A stretch of 64,000 nucleotides of DNA. Origin: Brevibacillus brevis. GTDB taxonomy: Bacteria > Bacillota > Bacilli > Brevibacillales > Brevibacillaceae. Numbering within the stretch: the first letter of the stretch is position 1; every line of letters begins with the position of its first letter. The stretch lies in contig NZ_CP041767.1 of assembly GCF_022026395.1 (NCBI RefSeq), forward strand, positions 6,092,480 through 6,156,479. The letters run 5' to 3'. The position numbers and the translations under genes were made by a program. Positions 1-9,079 of the stretch are shown here, piece after piece. The notes under the pieces were generated by a model, which saw only the letters and a list, made by a program, of their open reading frames with translations, was not told where the DNA came from and made no database searches.

Positions 1-706
1 CCTGTGAAAAAACGTCAACATCATTGGCAGGCGGTACGGCGATGCCGATCTTAAACTTGCGCGGCAGATAGACAGGGCCGTAGATCGGTTCTTGCTCTAC
101 CCCATCCCGACTGTCGACAACCTTTTCCTCATCCAGCCAGATTTCATGATAGGCGCGGGTTCGGGGGTCCAGATGATTGCTTATTTTTTTGGCCCACTCG
201 TAAACCTCTTGATGAACTTCCGACTCGTACGGATTTGGATTGCACATGACATTGCGGTTGACGTCCCCACAAGCAGCCAATGTACTTAACAAGGCCTCGT
301 TTACTTCTTGAATCACCTGCTTCATATTCCACTTAATCACGCCATGCAGTTGAAAAGACTGACGAGTCGTCAGGCGAATCGTCCCATTCGCAAACTGCTG
401 GGCGATATCGTCCATCATGAGCCATTGCTCTGGCGTGACAACGCCACCAGCGGCACGCACACGCACCATGAATTGATAGGCTGGCTCCAGCTTCTGTTTG
501 CTCCGTTCGTTGCGAAGATCCCGGTCATCCTGCATGTAGCTGCCATGAAATTTCATCAAGCGATTATCATCCTCAGGAATCGACCCAGAAATCCTGTCTT
601 CCAGCGTTTCCGCCAGACTTCCCCGCAAGTAATCGCTTCGGCGTTTAATGTCCTCTACATCGCTGTGAGGAGCACTGTTTGGCGAAAGCAAATGATTTTC
701 TGACAT
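1..706 (-). CDS. cysI: Assimilatory sulfite reductase hemoprotein (beta) subunit, N-terminal part
   Basis: The gene runs off the left edge, so only about 235 N-terminal residues are visible. They show the sulfite/nitrite reductase ferredoxin-like half domain, including the run GTIRLTTRQSFQLHGV and a following AACGDVNRN segment that carries siroheme-contacting residues in this family. CysI reduces sulfite to sulfide with siroheme and a 4Fe-4S cluster, taking electrons from CysJ. The ATG at 706 follows an AGGGGAGATG ribosome site. It lies 33 bases after cysJ on the same strand, forming a cysJI operon. The C-terminal cluster cysteines are outside the window. Confidence 0.95.
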   Translation of the reverse strand, partial: MSENHLLSPNSAPHSDVEDIKRRSDYLRGSLAETLEDRISGSIPEDDNRLMKFHGSYMQDDRDLRNERSKQKLEPAYQFMVRVRAAGGVVTPEQWLMMDDIAQQFANGTIRLTTRQSFQLHGVIKWNMKQVIQEVNEALLSTLAACGDVNRNVMCNPNPYESEVHQEVYEWAKKISNHLDPRTRAYHEIWLDEEKVVDSRDGVEQEPIYGPVYLPRKFKIGIAVPPANDVDVFSQ

Positions 707-739
707 GGTTACATCTCCCCTCTCATTCTTTCTCAACAC

Positions 740-2563
740 TCAGTAGACATCTCGCTGATAGCGTTTTTCCTGCTGCATCCGTTTCAAATACGCAACAGCT
801 TCCTCTGAATCAAGTCCGCCCTCTTGTTGAAGAATGCTGACCAGGGCAGCGTGAACGTCGTGCGCCATCTTTTTCTCGTCTCCGCATACGTAAACGTGCG
901 CCCCATCCCGCAGCCATTGGTAAAGCTCTTTGCTCTTTTCAAGCATCCGGTGCTGAACATACACTTTTTCGCTCGTATCTCGAGAGAACGCGACATCCAT
1001 ATGCGTCAGTACGCCCTGTTTGAGCCAACGCTGCCATTCGAGCTGATAAAGAAAATCTGTGGAGAAATGCTGGTCACCAAAGAAAAGCCATGTCTTGCCC
1101 GTCGCTCCAAGCTCCTCCCGTTCCCCCAGAAAAGCGCGGAATGGAGCGACACCCGTTCCGGGACCAATCATGATCAGCGGAATGTCCGGGTTAGCCGGTA
1201 GCTTAAAGTTGGGGTTATGCTGAACAAATACTGGCAGCGTATCACCCGTCTCCAAACGATCCGCGATATAGCTGGAGCAAACGCCGTAGCGATCTCGGCC
1301 ATTAGCCTGATAGTGAACATTGCGAATTGTCAGATGAACTTCGTCCGGGTAGGACTTTAAGCTGCTTGAGATCGAATAGAGACGCGGCGGTAGCTTTCTC
1401 AGGATGGAGACAAATTCTTTGGCAGGCACGCCCTTCAAATCGTAGTCCTCCACCAGATCTAGCAAATCGCGATTTCGAACATAATCACGAAGCTTTTGCT
1501 CCTGTCCTTCCGCAAGCAGTTCCTGTAACCCGGTTCCTGATGATAGCTTTCCCGCTTGTTCCAAGAGAGGCTTGGTGAGAACCGTGATTTCAAAATGACT
1601 GGACAAGGCCTCTTCCAACGGGAGCTCTTCCCCGTTTTTGTTTATCGTAACAAGCTCTTCCGGCTTCCAACCCATTGCGTCAATCAGCTCACGGACAAGG
1701 CCAGGATGATTTTTAGGATAGATCCCCAAACAATCACCCGGTTCATACTCGAGATTGGAACCCTCAAGGGAGATTTCCAAGTGACGGGTTTCCTTATCTG
1801 ATCCCCGTCCGTTCAGATTCAAGTTCTCCAAGACCACAGCCTGAAATGGATTGGATCGTGAATATTCGGTCTGTGACCCTGACCCCACTGCACCGCTCAC
1901 GATTGCGCTTGCAGCAGCAACTTGGGTCGCCGTAGTTTCGCTCAGAGAGGCCAGGACCTGATTCATCCATTCAGAGGCTTGTTCATCGTAATCCACATCG
2001 CAATCGACCCGTGGAGTTAGACGCTTGCCGCCTAGCTCTTCCAACCGCTTGTCGAACTCTTTGCCAGTTTGGCAGAACAATTCATAGGAGGTATCGCCCA
2101 ATGCCAGCACAGAAAAACGCAGGCCCTCCAATTTAGGCGCTCTTTTGCTGTGCAGGAACTCATGGAAGGAGATGGCGTTATCGGGTGGTTCACCATCCCC
2201 GTGTGTGCTTACCACGACAAGCAGGTTTTCAACCTTTTTCAACGCATTCGTCTTGAAGTCGCTCATAGAGGAAAGAGTTACGTGGAAGCCGTGCTCCTGA
2301 AGCTTTCCAGTCAGCACCTTGGCCAGCTTTTGGCTGTTCCCGGACTGAGACCCGAAAAGCACTGTCACCTCTTTGGAAATGACTTGCCCATTCGTAGCTG
2401 AAGTGGCTGGAAACCCAGCGGACATCGGTGCTTCCACTTTGTGAAGAGCTGCAAGATACCCGCTCAGCCAAACCTTTTGCACCTCCGAAAGCGTAGGCAA
2501 CAACCGATTTAGGAGCTCTACTTGTTCCTGACTGAAAGGACTGTCTGTCACCTTAAGTACCAA
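740..2563 (-). CDS. cysJ: Sulfite reductase [NADPH] flavoprotein (alpha) subunit
   Basis: This is the diflavin subunit that passes electrons from NADPH through FAD and FMN to CysI. An N-terminal flavodoxin-like FMN domain (LFGSQSGNSQ near residue 70) is followed by a FAD-binding domain with RLYSISSS near residue 395, then an NADPH domain with IGPGTGVAPFRAFL, and the protein ends in Asp-Val-Tyr as family members do. A TTG at 2563 is preferred as start because TGAGGTG lies 7 bases upstream and the resulting N-terminus resembles Bacillus CysJ. A GTG at 2578 is the alternative and adds 5 residues. About 607 aa is the usual length. It is the first gene of a two-gene operon with cysI. Confidence 0.95.
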   Translation of the reverse strand: MVLKVTDSPFSQEQVELLNRLLPTLSEVQKVWLSGYLAALHKVEAPMSAGFPATSATNGQVISKEVTVLFGSQSGNSQKLAKVLTGKLQEHGFHVTLSSMSDFKTNALKKVENLLVVVSTHGDGEPPDNAISFHEFLHSKRAPKLEGLRFSVLALGDTSYELFCQTGKEFDKRLEELGGKRLTPRVDCDVDYDEQASEWMNQVLASLSETTATQVAAASAIVSGAVGSGSQTEYSRSNPFQAVVLENLNLNGRGSDKETRHLEISLEGSNLEYEPGDCLGIYPKNHPGLVRELIDAMGWKPEELVTINKNGEELPLEEALSSHFEITVLTKPLLEQAGKLSSGTGLQELLAEGQEQKLRDYVRNRDLLDLVEDYDLKGVPAKEFVSILRKLPPRLYSISSSLKSYPDEVHLTIRNVHYQANGRDRYGVCSSYIADRLETGDTLPVFVQHNPNFKLPANPDIPLIMIGPGTGVAPFRAFLGEREELGATGKTWLFFGDQHFSTDFLYQLEWQRWLKQGVLTHMDVAFSRDTSEKVYVQHRMLEKSKELYQWLRDGAHVYVCGDEKKMAHDVHAALVSILQQEGGLDSEEAVAYLKRMQQEKRYQRDVY

Positions 2564-2589
2564 CGATATGCACCTCACACGAGAAAAAA

Positions 2590-2690
2590 TTAATTCCGAG
2601 TAATCTTATATGATTATTTACTTTAAGCTACCACAGCGAGTAGAATCCGAGCAATTGGAATTCGTTATTGTCATCATAAGTTTTACTAAT
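2590..2690 (-). promoter_or_regulatory. cysJI upstream region with possible CymR-like half sites
   Basis: The AT-rich leader in front of cysJ contains CAATTGGAATTC and, closer to the gene, CGGAATTAATT. These resemble the TTGGAAT-type elements bound by the cysteine repressor CymR in Bacillus. A TATAAG hexamer could serve as a -10 box, but no good -35 is visible. The assignment is by resemblance only. Confidence 0.25.
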
Positions 2691-2704
2691 CGTTGGAAAA
2701 CAGC

Positions 2705-2738
2705 ATAAAAAGGCCCGGTCCACAGAGTAGGAACCGGG
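2705..2738 (-). terminator. Intrinsic terminator, distal of a tandem pair
   Basis: On the minus strand a GC-rich stem (CCCGGTTCC with GGACCGGG, one bulged base) is followed by CCTTTTTA. It lies beyond the terminator at 2750-2784 and would act as backup for the methyltransferase gene, shielding cysJI. Confidence 0.6.
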
Positions 2739-2749
2739 GTGGTACCATA

Positions 2750-2784
2750 GAAAAAGCTACGGTTATCTGAAAGACACCGTAGCT
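2750..2784 (-). terminator. Intrinsic terminator of the methyltransferase gene
   Basis: A perfect 9-bp stem AGCTACGGT/ACCGTAGCT with a 12-base loop is followed on the minus strand by TTTTTCT, about 50 bases after the stop codon at 2838. Confidence 0.8.
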
Positions 2785-2837
2785 AATCAAATAGAGTTAC
2801 ATGCAGTTTTCTATCCCTACCAAAATAAGTCTCGACT

Positions 2838-3641
2838 CTATGTAGTGGCGATCAGGAATTCTTCTCCGTTTGGCAGTGAAAGACCATCGGTGCGGCCAGT
2901 AAAGTAACGCTGGTTAAGTTCTGCGGAGGAAACATGCCGGACTTCTCGAAAACCTGCTTCGCGGGCCAGCGCCAGCATCTCCGGCGGTGTGAAAAAGCTA
3001 ATGAAAGGCGTGCCGCTTGACCGCGCTCCCTTTTCTGCCTCTTCAACTTCGGGCCGCTCCTTAGTTTCTGTAAAGTTGAAGGGGAGCAAAAACGTCATAG
3101 CCAGCGTGGAGCCCGGAGCAAGCGTCGCTACTTGACGCAGCGTAGCCACAATCGCATCCTGGGTAAGGTACTGAGTGACACCAGTGGATGCTACCACAGC
3201 TGGTCGGCTAGCATCAAAGCCGGAGTTCTTGAGTTGCTCCCACCAGGACCAGCCTGCCTCAAAGTCAACAGGCACAAATCGTAACCACTCGGGGATGCCA
3301 AAGCCCAGCTCGCTCAAGCGTTGCTTCTTCCAACCCTGCGTGTCTGGCTGATCGACCTCGAAGATCCGCATCTGAGAGGCGATTTTCGGTCGGCGCTGAG
3401 CAAAGGTGTCGAGGCCAGCGCCGAGGATGACGTACTGGGTGACGCCTTGCCCGAGCTGTTCGGTGACCAAATCCTCAATAAAACGAGCACGGGCCACAAT
3501 AGATGCTCGAAATCCGCTAGTGCTCCCCTTATAATCAAGGGGAATTTGCCATGTCCCAGATCGCGGCAACGAGTACGTAAAAGAAGCCGGATACCCATGA
3601 ATGATCCTGTTGAGGTTTGCAAAAACTGAGTCACATCCCAT
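2838..3641 (-). CDS. Class I SAM-dependent methyltransferase, LCM family (TIGR00027-like)
   Basis: A leucine carboxyl methyltransferase-like fold is indicated by the SAM-binding motif VILGAGLDTFAQR (residues about 72-84), followed by FEVDQPDTQGWKKQRL and FVPVDFE. Members of this family are often attached to secondary metabolism or have unknown substrates, so the target cannot be named. At 267 aa it is slightly short for the family at the N-terminus. The ribosome site in front of the start at 3641 is weak (GGGGAT, 12 bases away). It is transcribed divergently from the small gene at 3694 and ends at tandem terminators. Confidence 0.75.
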   Translation of the reverse strand: MGCDSVFANLNRIIHGYPASFTYSLPRSGTWQIPLDYKGSTSGFRASIVARARFIEDLVTEQLGQGVTQYVILGAGLDTFAQRRPKIASQMRIFEVDQPDTQGWKKQRLSELGFGIPEWLRFVPVDFEAGWSWWEQLKNSGFDASRPAVVASTGVTQYLTQDAIVATLRQVATLAPGSTLAMTFLLPFNFTETKERPEVEEAEKGARSSGTPFISFFTPPEMLALAREAGFREVRHVSSAELNQRYFTGRTDGLSLPNGEEFLIATT

Positions 3642-3693
3642 TGTGCTACAAAGCGATCCCCATTAGTATATTATGGAAGGGGGTAGAATTCCG

Positions 3694-4068
3694 TTGAAAA
3701 CAGCGAGTGAGATACTTTCGATCATCAGTCATGACCGTTTTTTAGAGAATGTCTTCCATAAAGATGTTGATTGGGACGCTGAATTAGACGCTAGGGATGC
3801 TGTTGAATTTGATACGGCATGGAGTTCTGGTTACAAAAAAGTTGATGAAATTGACCCCTCTGAAAATACTGTGATCAGAGAAATTAGGGAATTTGTATTC
3901 AAGCAAACTTTTCGGATAACCCAGAATTCAGAGCTGGCAGGGTATGCGTCAGATGACTTTGGTCTTATTTCCAAGGCGTTTGAAAACAAGATCAATATTG
4001 AATTTATCAATAACCTATGGGATTCCTACCTGCAAGGGAATTTCCCGAATTGCAGTATATGTGAATGA
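3694..4068 (+). CDS. Small acidic protein of unknown function
   Basis: I do not recognise this family. The TTG start at 3694 is chosen because GGAAGGGGG lies directly upstream; an in-frame ATG at 3673 precedes that ribosome site. The product is about 124 aa, acidic, without signal peptide or membrane segment, and contains two cysteines near the C-terminus (CSICE end). The size and composition resemble small orphan immunity-type or stress proteins, but this is only an impression. It stands alone between a divergent methyltransferase and a convergent S-layer pseudogene. Confidence 0.55.
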   Translation: MKTASEILSIISHDRFLENVFHKDVDWDAELDARDAVEFDTAWSSGYKKVDEIDPSENTVIREIREFVFKQTFRITQNSELAGYASDDFGLISKAFENKINIEFINNLWDSYLQGNFPNCSICE

Positions 4069-4100
4069 ATCTTCATACATAGCGATTATGAGAGTAGTCA

Positions 4101-4146
4101 AAAAAGACCGGAGAAGCATATAAAATATGCACTCCGGTCTTCTTGG
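4101..4146. terminator. Bidirectional hairpin terminator
   Basis: A 10-bp stem AAGACCGGAG/CTCCGGTCTT carries an inner GCATAT/ATATGC extension. The T-run is better on the minus strand (TTTTTTGAC), so it suits the S-layer pseudogene. It also lies just after the plus-strand gene ending at 4068. Confidence 0.75.
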
Positions 4147-4166
4147 ATTAGGAAAGAGAGTTCTTT

Positions 4167-4617
4167 TTACTTTTTGGTTGCTGCTTCAATATCTTTGTAC
4201 GCCCAATGAGTTGGAGGTACATCCGGCCAGCTTTGTCCTATTACTGAACTTAATTGCGAATGGTTCAGCAAACGATTGATGATGGTGACCGTTTCTGCTC
4301 GAGTCAATGTCTTTTGGGGTTGGAATGTACCATCAGGATAGCCGGCCAAGTAGCCTTCTTTACTTACTGCCGCAATAATCTGAGTTGCCCAGTGATCTGC
4401 TGGCACATCGTAGAAGTTGTTCGGCATGCCGTCTCCATTTAATCCCAGATATTTGTATACGATGGTCGCCATTTCCTTGCGTGATTCCGCCTCCCGGATT
4501 GAACGTGCCATTCGAAAAATCGTTCATCAGCCCTGCTTCATTCGCTCTTCTAATCGCATCTGCCGCCCAAGGATTGTTTTTAAGAGGTGTCCTGAATATC
4601 TTGTCGAAAACTATTCT
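4167..4617 (-). pseudogene. S-layer homology (SLH) domain protein, frameshifted C-terminal remnant
   Basis: SLH motifs bind proteins to cell-wall polymers. Two nearly complete repeats are visible in one frame (VPADHWATQIIAAVSKEGYL, then TLTRAETVTIINRLL, then WPDVPPTHWAYKDIEAA). Upstream of 4511 the first repeat continues in another frame (NPWAADAIRRANEAGLMNDF, then GTFNPGGGIT). Comparing ATCACGCAAGGAAATG with the expected ITRKEM coding suggests a 2-bp deletion near 4485. The frame closes at a stop at 4618-4620, and no signal peptide or enzymatic domain precedes it. This is a decayed end of a larger cell-surface gene. Confidence 0.8.
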
Positions 4618-4778
4618 TTATGAGAATAATGAAACTGTCCCAAACATAGACAAGTATTGTTTATTGCCAACCTGTTCTTCAACTTGCTAATAACCGAACC
4701 TAGAGGGGGGCATGACTTACATCCATAATTGGGGGATTAAGAGGTTGCTACTATTACGAATTGAGGGTACGGAATGAA

Positions 4779-7700
4779 ATGAAAACAGTCGCCTGGAAAT
4801 GGACGAAAATGATCGTTGTTGCTCTACTAATGGTGACAGCCATTCGCTTACTCTGGATGAGTTTTCTCACCACCTTTGACTACGCTGAAAAACCAGTCGC
4901 TGTACAAGGGGTGCTTGATTTACGCGGGTGGGAATTCTCGGGATACCAAACATTACGGTTGGATGGGGAGTGGGAGTTCTACCCTTCTCAGTTCATAGAG
5001 GGAAACGTTCTTAAGAAACCTGAGGAAAAGACATACCTCCAAGTGCCCAATCGATGGGATGAAGCATTTGTTGAGGAGGAAGGTATACCGGACTCGTTCC
5101 GCTTCGGCACGTATCGACTACGCATCTTGCTTGATCCGGAACAGGAACAGACACTTGGGATCAGGATCAATGAGCTTCGAACTGCCTCGGCCATCTATGC
5201 CAATGGGAAGTTAGTATCCCAGGTGGGACACCCGGCAACCAGCTTCATAGAGCACCAAGCACGCAATATCCCCTATACTGTCAAACTGACACCAGAACAA
5301 GGCCAAATAGAGTTGGTTATCCATGCTTCCAATGATGCCGGAGCAGGAGGAATCACAAAACCCATTCGCTTCGGTACGATAGATGCAGTACAGATGCGGA
5401 CGATCCTCTCCATCAGTTTGCAATTATTATTACTCGTCGTGTTTCTGATCCATAGTTTATATGCCTTGCTCCTGTACTTCTTGGGTGCCAGAAATAAAGG
5501 CTTGGTATATTTCTCTTTGGTCATGATTTGTGGAGTATTGACTGTGGTGACAGCCGATGACAAGTTGTTATTTGTCTGGTTGCAACTCGATTATGATTGG
5601 ACAGTTAAGTTGACGTATCTCGTCTATGTTGGTGCAGTCGCCTTCATACCTGCCTTGTTTCATCATCTACTTCCTGCCTATCTGAACAGAAGGATTTTAC
5701 AAGGTTTCGGTGGCTTGTGCAGCTTATACGCCATGTTCATCCTCTTCGTACCTGCTGGAACTATCTTAGCGGTGAGAATGCTCTCTATCGTGATGCTCCT
5801 ATCCGTCCTTATTTCTGCCTACATACTCTGGAAAGCCATTCGGGACAAGGAAGACATTATATTTCTCCTGCTAGCTTGCTTGTTTGTAGGGGTGAATGTG
5901 ATCTGGACGATTGCTTATGGCATATTAGGCTTAGAATTTATTCACTACCCCTTCAACCTGATCTTTGCCGTACTTGCTTTTGCGGCATATTGGTTTAGAC
6001 GATTTTTCCGGGCAACGACTGAGACGAAACATCTTGCTGAGAAATTACAGCAAGAGGATAAGCGCAAGGACGAATTTTTGGTGAATACTTCTCATGAACT
6101 GAGAAACCCATTACACGGCATCATCAATATCACACAAGCGATTATCGAGGATAAAAACAATCCCCTTCATGAAGAACACAAAAAGCGTCTGGATATTCTC
6201 CTGCATGTCAGTAGACGTCTGACGCTCATGCTAGATGATCTGCTGGATGTAACCCGATTAAAAGAGAACACCATTCGCCTGCATGAGAAAAAATTAAACC
6301 TGCAGTCTATCTTCGCTGGTGTTTTCGATATGGCGAAACTGATGCTGGACGGAAAGCCGATTGCTTTAAAAGTGGAAATAGACGATTCGTTTCCTTCTGT
6401 TCGGGGAGATGAAAACCGGCTGATTCAAATTCTTTTCAATTTGGTGCATAACGCCATTAAATTTACAGATGAAGGAACCATCACAATTCGCGCGACAACG
6501 TCTAACGGATTTGCGCATATCCAAGTAGAGGATACTGGGGTTGGTATCGAGGAAAAAGCTTTGCAAACCATTTTTCAACCTTATGAACAAGCGGAACTGA
6601 ATTCAATCAGAGCAAGTGGCGGATTCGGGCTTGGCTTACATATTTCCAAACAGTTGGTCGAGCTGCACGGCGGTACGCTATCGGTTCAGTCCACCCTGGG
6701 AAAAGGCTCTGCCTTTACCTTTACACTCCCACTAGCTACAGATTCCGTTCCAATAGAAGAAAACAGCGCTCAGACATGGATGCAGACTTCCCTAGAAATG
6801 GTCGCTGCAACGACGGATCGAATCACGACACCGATAGAAACGGTTTCTTCTATGAATAGAAAAGCAAAAATTATCGTTGTGGATGACGACAGTATTAACC
6901 TGAACATCCTCCGCAAAATGCTTGAATCAGATCAATATGAAGTAAGTACGGCAACCAGCGCTCAGCAAGCCCTGTCCATACTGGAACGCAAACCGGTGGA
7001 TCTGGTCATCTCAGACGTCATGATGCCTCACGTATCCGGCTATGAACTAACACGCATCATCCGGGAACGATTCTCTGTTTTAGAACTGCCTGTCCTGCTC
7101 TTGACCGCGCGCAATCGCTCCGAGGATATTGTAGCCGGCTTTCAAGCAGGGGCGAACGACTATGTTAAGAAACCCGTCGATGCTTGGGAATTAAAGGCGA
7201 GAGTAAAAGCCTTAACAGAGTTTAAAATATCCTTCGATGAACGTTTGCGTATGGAAGGAGCATGGTTACAATCACAAATCGAACCTCATTTTTTATTTAA
7301 CGCATTGAATTCAATTGCCGCCTTGGGACTCCAGGACTTCACGAAAATGCAGGCACTGCTTGATGAGTTTAGCAACTATTTGCGTTTGAGCTTCGACTTT
7401 CATAATTCTGAACCCATTATTTCGCTTCACGATGAACTTGATCTCGTTCGATCTTATTTGTATATCGAGAAGCAACGATTTGGCGATCGATTGCAAGTGG
7501 AATGGGATCTGGACCCTGATCTTGATTTTGGCTTACCGCCCTTATCCATACAACCACTAGTCGAAAATGCAATCAAACACGGCTTAATGCAACGCACAAG
7601 TGGAGGAACACTCTGGATTCACATCAAAGACAAAGAGGAGTATTTCGAAGTTTCAATCCAAGACGATGGGGAAGGGATAACAGAGGAAGATCTGAATCAA

Positions 7701-7850
7701 CTTTTCAGCCAAACAAGGCATGGCAAAAAAAGAGCAAGCGTAGGTCTGCGAAATATTGAACGGCGTCTAAAACAACTATATAACCAGGGATTAATGATTG
7801 ATAGCTCACCTGAACAAGGTACGAACGTCACTTTTAGAATCCCGAAATAA
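4779..7850 (+). CDS. Hybrid sensor histidine kinase with two kinase modules (7TMR-DISM, HisKA, HATPase, REC, LytS-type kinase)
   Basis: This large membrane sensor begins with a TM segment and an extracytoplasmic jelly-roll-like domain (LRGWEFSGYQ, DGEWEFYPSQF; about 40-190). A seven-helix 7TMR-DISM-type region follows (about 205-410), then HisKA with phospho-acceptor His in NTSHELRNPLHG (about 440) and a HATPase with GGFGLGLHIS. A receiver has Asp in DLVISDVMMPH (about 746) and Lys in NDYVKKPVD. A second kinase unit of the LytS type has His in QIEPHFLFNALNSI (about 836) and its own ATPase domain (DDGEGI, GLRNIERRL). ATG 4779 follows GAGGG; a TTG at 4761 is in frame but precedes that site. It faces a response regulator gene tail to tail. 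Confidence 0.85.
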   Translation: MKTVAWKWTKMIVVALLMVTAIRLLWMSFLTTFDYAEKPVAVQGVLDLRGWEFSGYQTLRLDGEWEFYPSQFIEGNVLKKPEEKTYLQVPNRWDEAFVEEEGIPDSFRFGTYRLRILLDPEQEQTLGIRINELRTASAIYANGKLVSQVGHPATSFIEHQARNIPYTVKLTPEQGQIELVIHASNDAGAGGITKPIRFGTIDAVQMRTILSISLQLLLLVVFLIHSLYALLLYFLGARNKGLVYFSLVMICGVLTVVTADDKLLFVWLQLDYDWTVKLTYLVYVGAVAFIPALFHHLLPAYLNRRILQGFGGLCSLYAMFILFVPAGTILAVRMLSIVMLLSVLISAYILWKAIRDKEDIIFLLLACLFVGVNVIWTIAYGILGLEFIHYPFNLIFAVLAFAAYWFRRFFRATTETKHLAEKLQQEDKRKDEFLVNTSHELRNPLHGIINITQAIIEDKNNPLHEEHKKRLDILLHVSRRLTLMLDDLLDVTRLKENTIRLHEKKLNLQSIFAGVFDMAKLMLDGKPIALKVEIDDSFPSVRGDENRLIQILFNLVHNAIKFTDEGTITIRATTSNGFAHIQVEDTGVGIEEKALQTIFQPYEQAELNSIRASGGFGLGLHISKQLVELHGGTLSVQSTLGKGSAFTFTLPLATDSVPIEENSAQTWMQTSLEMVAATTDRITTPIETVSSMNRKAKIIVVDDDSINLNILRKMLESDQYEVSTATSAQQALSILERKPVDLVISDVMMPHVSGYELTRIIRERFSVLELPVLLLTARNRSEDIVAGFQAGANDYVKKPVDAWELKARVKALTEFKISFDERLRMEGAWLQSQIEPHFLFNALNSIAALGLQDFTKMQALLDEFSNYLRLSFDFHNSEPIISLHDELDLVRSYLYIEKQRFGDRLQVEWDLDPDLDFGLPPLSIQPLVENAIKHGLMQRTSGGTLWIHIKDKEEYFEVSIQDDGEGITEEDLNQLFSQTRHGKKRASVGLRNIERRLKQLYNQGLMIDSSPEQGTNVTFRIPK

Positions 7851-7880
7851 GGAATAAGCCACTTGGTTTATTCCTTATTT
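7845..7880. terminator. Bidirectional terminator overlapping both stop codons
   Basis: A perfect 13-bp inverted repeat (AAATAAGGAATAA and its complement, loop of 10) includes the TAA of the sensor gene on plus and the TAA of the response regulator on minus. The T-rich arms serve both directions. Confidence 0.85.
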
Positions 7881-9001
7881 TTCTGCTTCCAAAGTTCATA
7901 CCATTCTGTAATAGCCGGATTAGGCTGTTCTTGCAATTCGTTCCATAACACACTCGTTAGTTGATCATATTGCTTGTGAACGGAAGAGTGCCTTCCCATG
8001 TCAGCAAATATTTTCATAAGGAAAAAATAAGCTTCTTCCTCGAGCGGATAACGCTGACAAATGTCCAAACATAGCGTGATGGCTTTGTCCCATTCATTAT
8101 TGACGTAATACCAATCCACCATTTTCACGGCGGTTTGCACCCATTGCAGTTGTAATCTTTGACGCTCGCTTTCTGCCCATATGTAATGATGCTCTTGCAA
8201 ATAATCTCCTTTACACAGAGCTATGGCTTGTTCATATTCGCCAATCGTCTCCGCAGATAAGGATAAGTCAGAACGAAAAAAACGCTCAAACTGATCCACA
8301 TCCAAGATGGTTTGTTCTAGTCTTACCTTATACCCTTCTGATGTATTGCTGATTTGAAAGTATTTACTAATTGGCGCCAACGTTTTGCGAATATGATAGA
8401 TAGCCGTATACAATTGATGATAGGCTTTTTCCGGTTCAAGCTCTGGCCAAAGCAACTCAATGATCGCCGTTTTATTAACCGCTGTTCCCCTGTGTTGAAC
8501 CAAATATAAAAACAACTGCTGCACCTTGGCAGTTCGCCAACGAAGTGGGATTTCCTGGCCTCCATCTACAATCGTTACTTGTTGAAACAGAGTCATTTGT
8601 AAATTCTCCGATTTCTGAAGGGAGAAGGTCGCCTGTTCCTCCATCATCGATTGAATTCGTTTCATTGTATTTTGCAGACGTTGCTTGCCTACTGGCTTTA
8701 AGACATAGTCAAGGGCGTTCAGCTCAAATGCTTTAATCGCATATCGCTCATATGCGGAGACGAAGACAATTTGTAATTGAGGTTTCACTTCCAAAAGCTG
8801 TTCGGCCAACTCGATACCGTTTAGCTTTGGTATTTGAATATCCAAAAAGACAATATCAATCTCATTTTTTTCAATCTCACGTTTACCAATCATCGGATCT
8901 GTAAACTTGCCAACAATTTCAAAATCGCCGATATTTAATAACTGATGCTCTAAATAATTTAGTGCCAACTCTTCATCGTCGATTAAGATCGCTTTCATCA
9001 T
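7868..9001 (-). CDS. Response regulator with SARP-type DNA-binding and BTAD domains
   Basis: The N-terminal receiver has the acidic pair DDEE, the phospho-acceptor Asp in IVFLDIQIP (about residue 54) and Lys in LDYVLKPVG. It is followed by an OmpR/SARP-type winged helix (about 145-225) and a helical bacterial transcriptional activator domain (about 230-375) rather than a LytTR domain. It likely acts as a transcription factor controlled by the convergent sensor kinase. ATG 9001 (or ATG 8998) sits behind GTGGGG, so the longer GTG start at 9010 is unlikely. Size is about 377 aa. Target genes are not apparent in the window. Confidence 0.85.
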   Translation of the reverse strand: MMKAILIDDEELALNYLEHQLLNIGDFEIVGKFTDPMIGKREIEKNEIDIVFLDIQIPKLNGIELAEQLLEVKPQLQIVFVSAYERYAIKAFELNALDYVLKPVGKQRLQNTMKRIQSMMEEQATFSLQKSENLQMTLFQQVTIVDGGQEIPLRWRTAKVQQLFLYLVQHRGTAVNKTAIIELLWPELEPEKAYHQLYTAIYHIRKTLAPISKYFQISNTSEGYKVRLEQTILDVDQFERFFRSDLSLSAETIGEYEQAIALCKGDYLQEHHYIWAESERQRLQLQWVQTAVKMVDWYYVNNEWDKAITLCLDICQRYPLEEEAYFFLMKIFADMGRHSSVHKQYDQLTSVLWNELQEQPNPAITEWYELWKQKNKE

Positions 9002-9079
9002 GTTCCCCACTTTAATATTCTACCTATTTTCTAAACTATTCCCTCCCTGAACTTTTACTCAAACATTCCCGCTCTTCGG

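Noticed and set aside
2669..2680. ATCATAAGT on plus, similar to the att core
   Set aside because: Only 9 bases match, the orientation is opposite, and it does not follow an rlmH-like tail.
2728..2750. GGGGTGGTACC on plus resembling the T-box motif
   Set aside because: No aminoacyl-tRNA synthetase or biosynthesis gene follows on plus, the specifier domain is missing, and the same bases form tandem minus-strand terminators.
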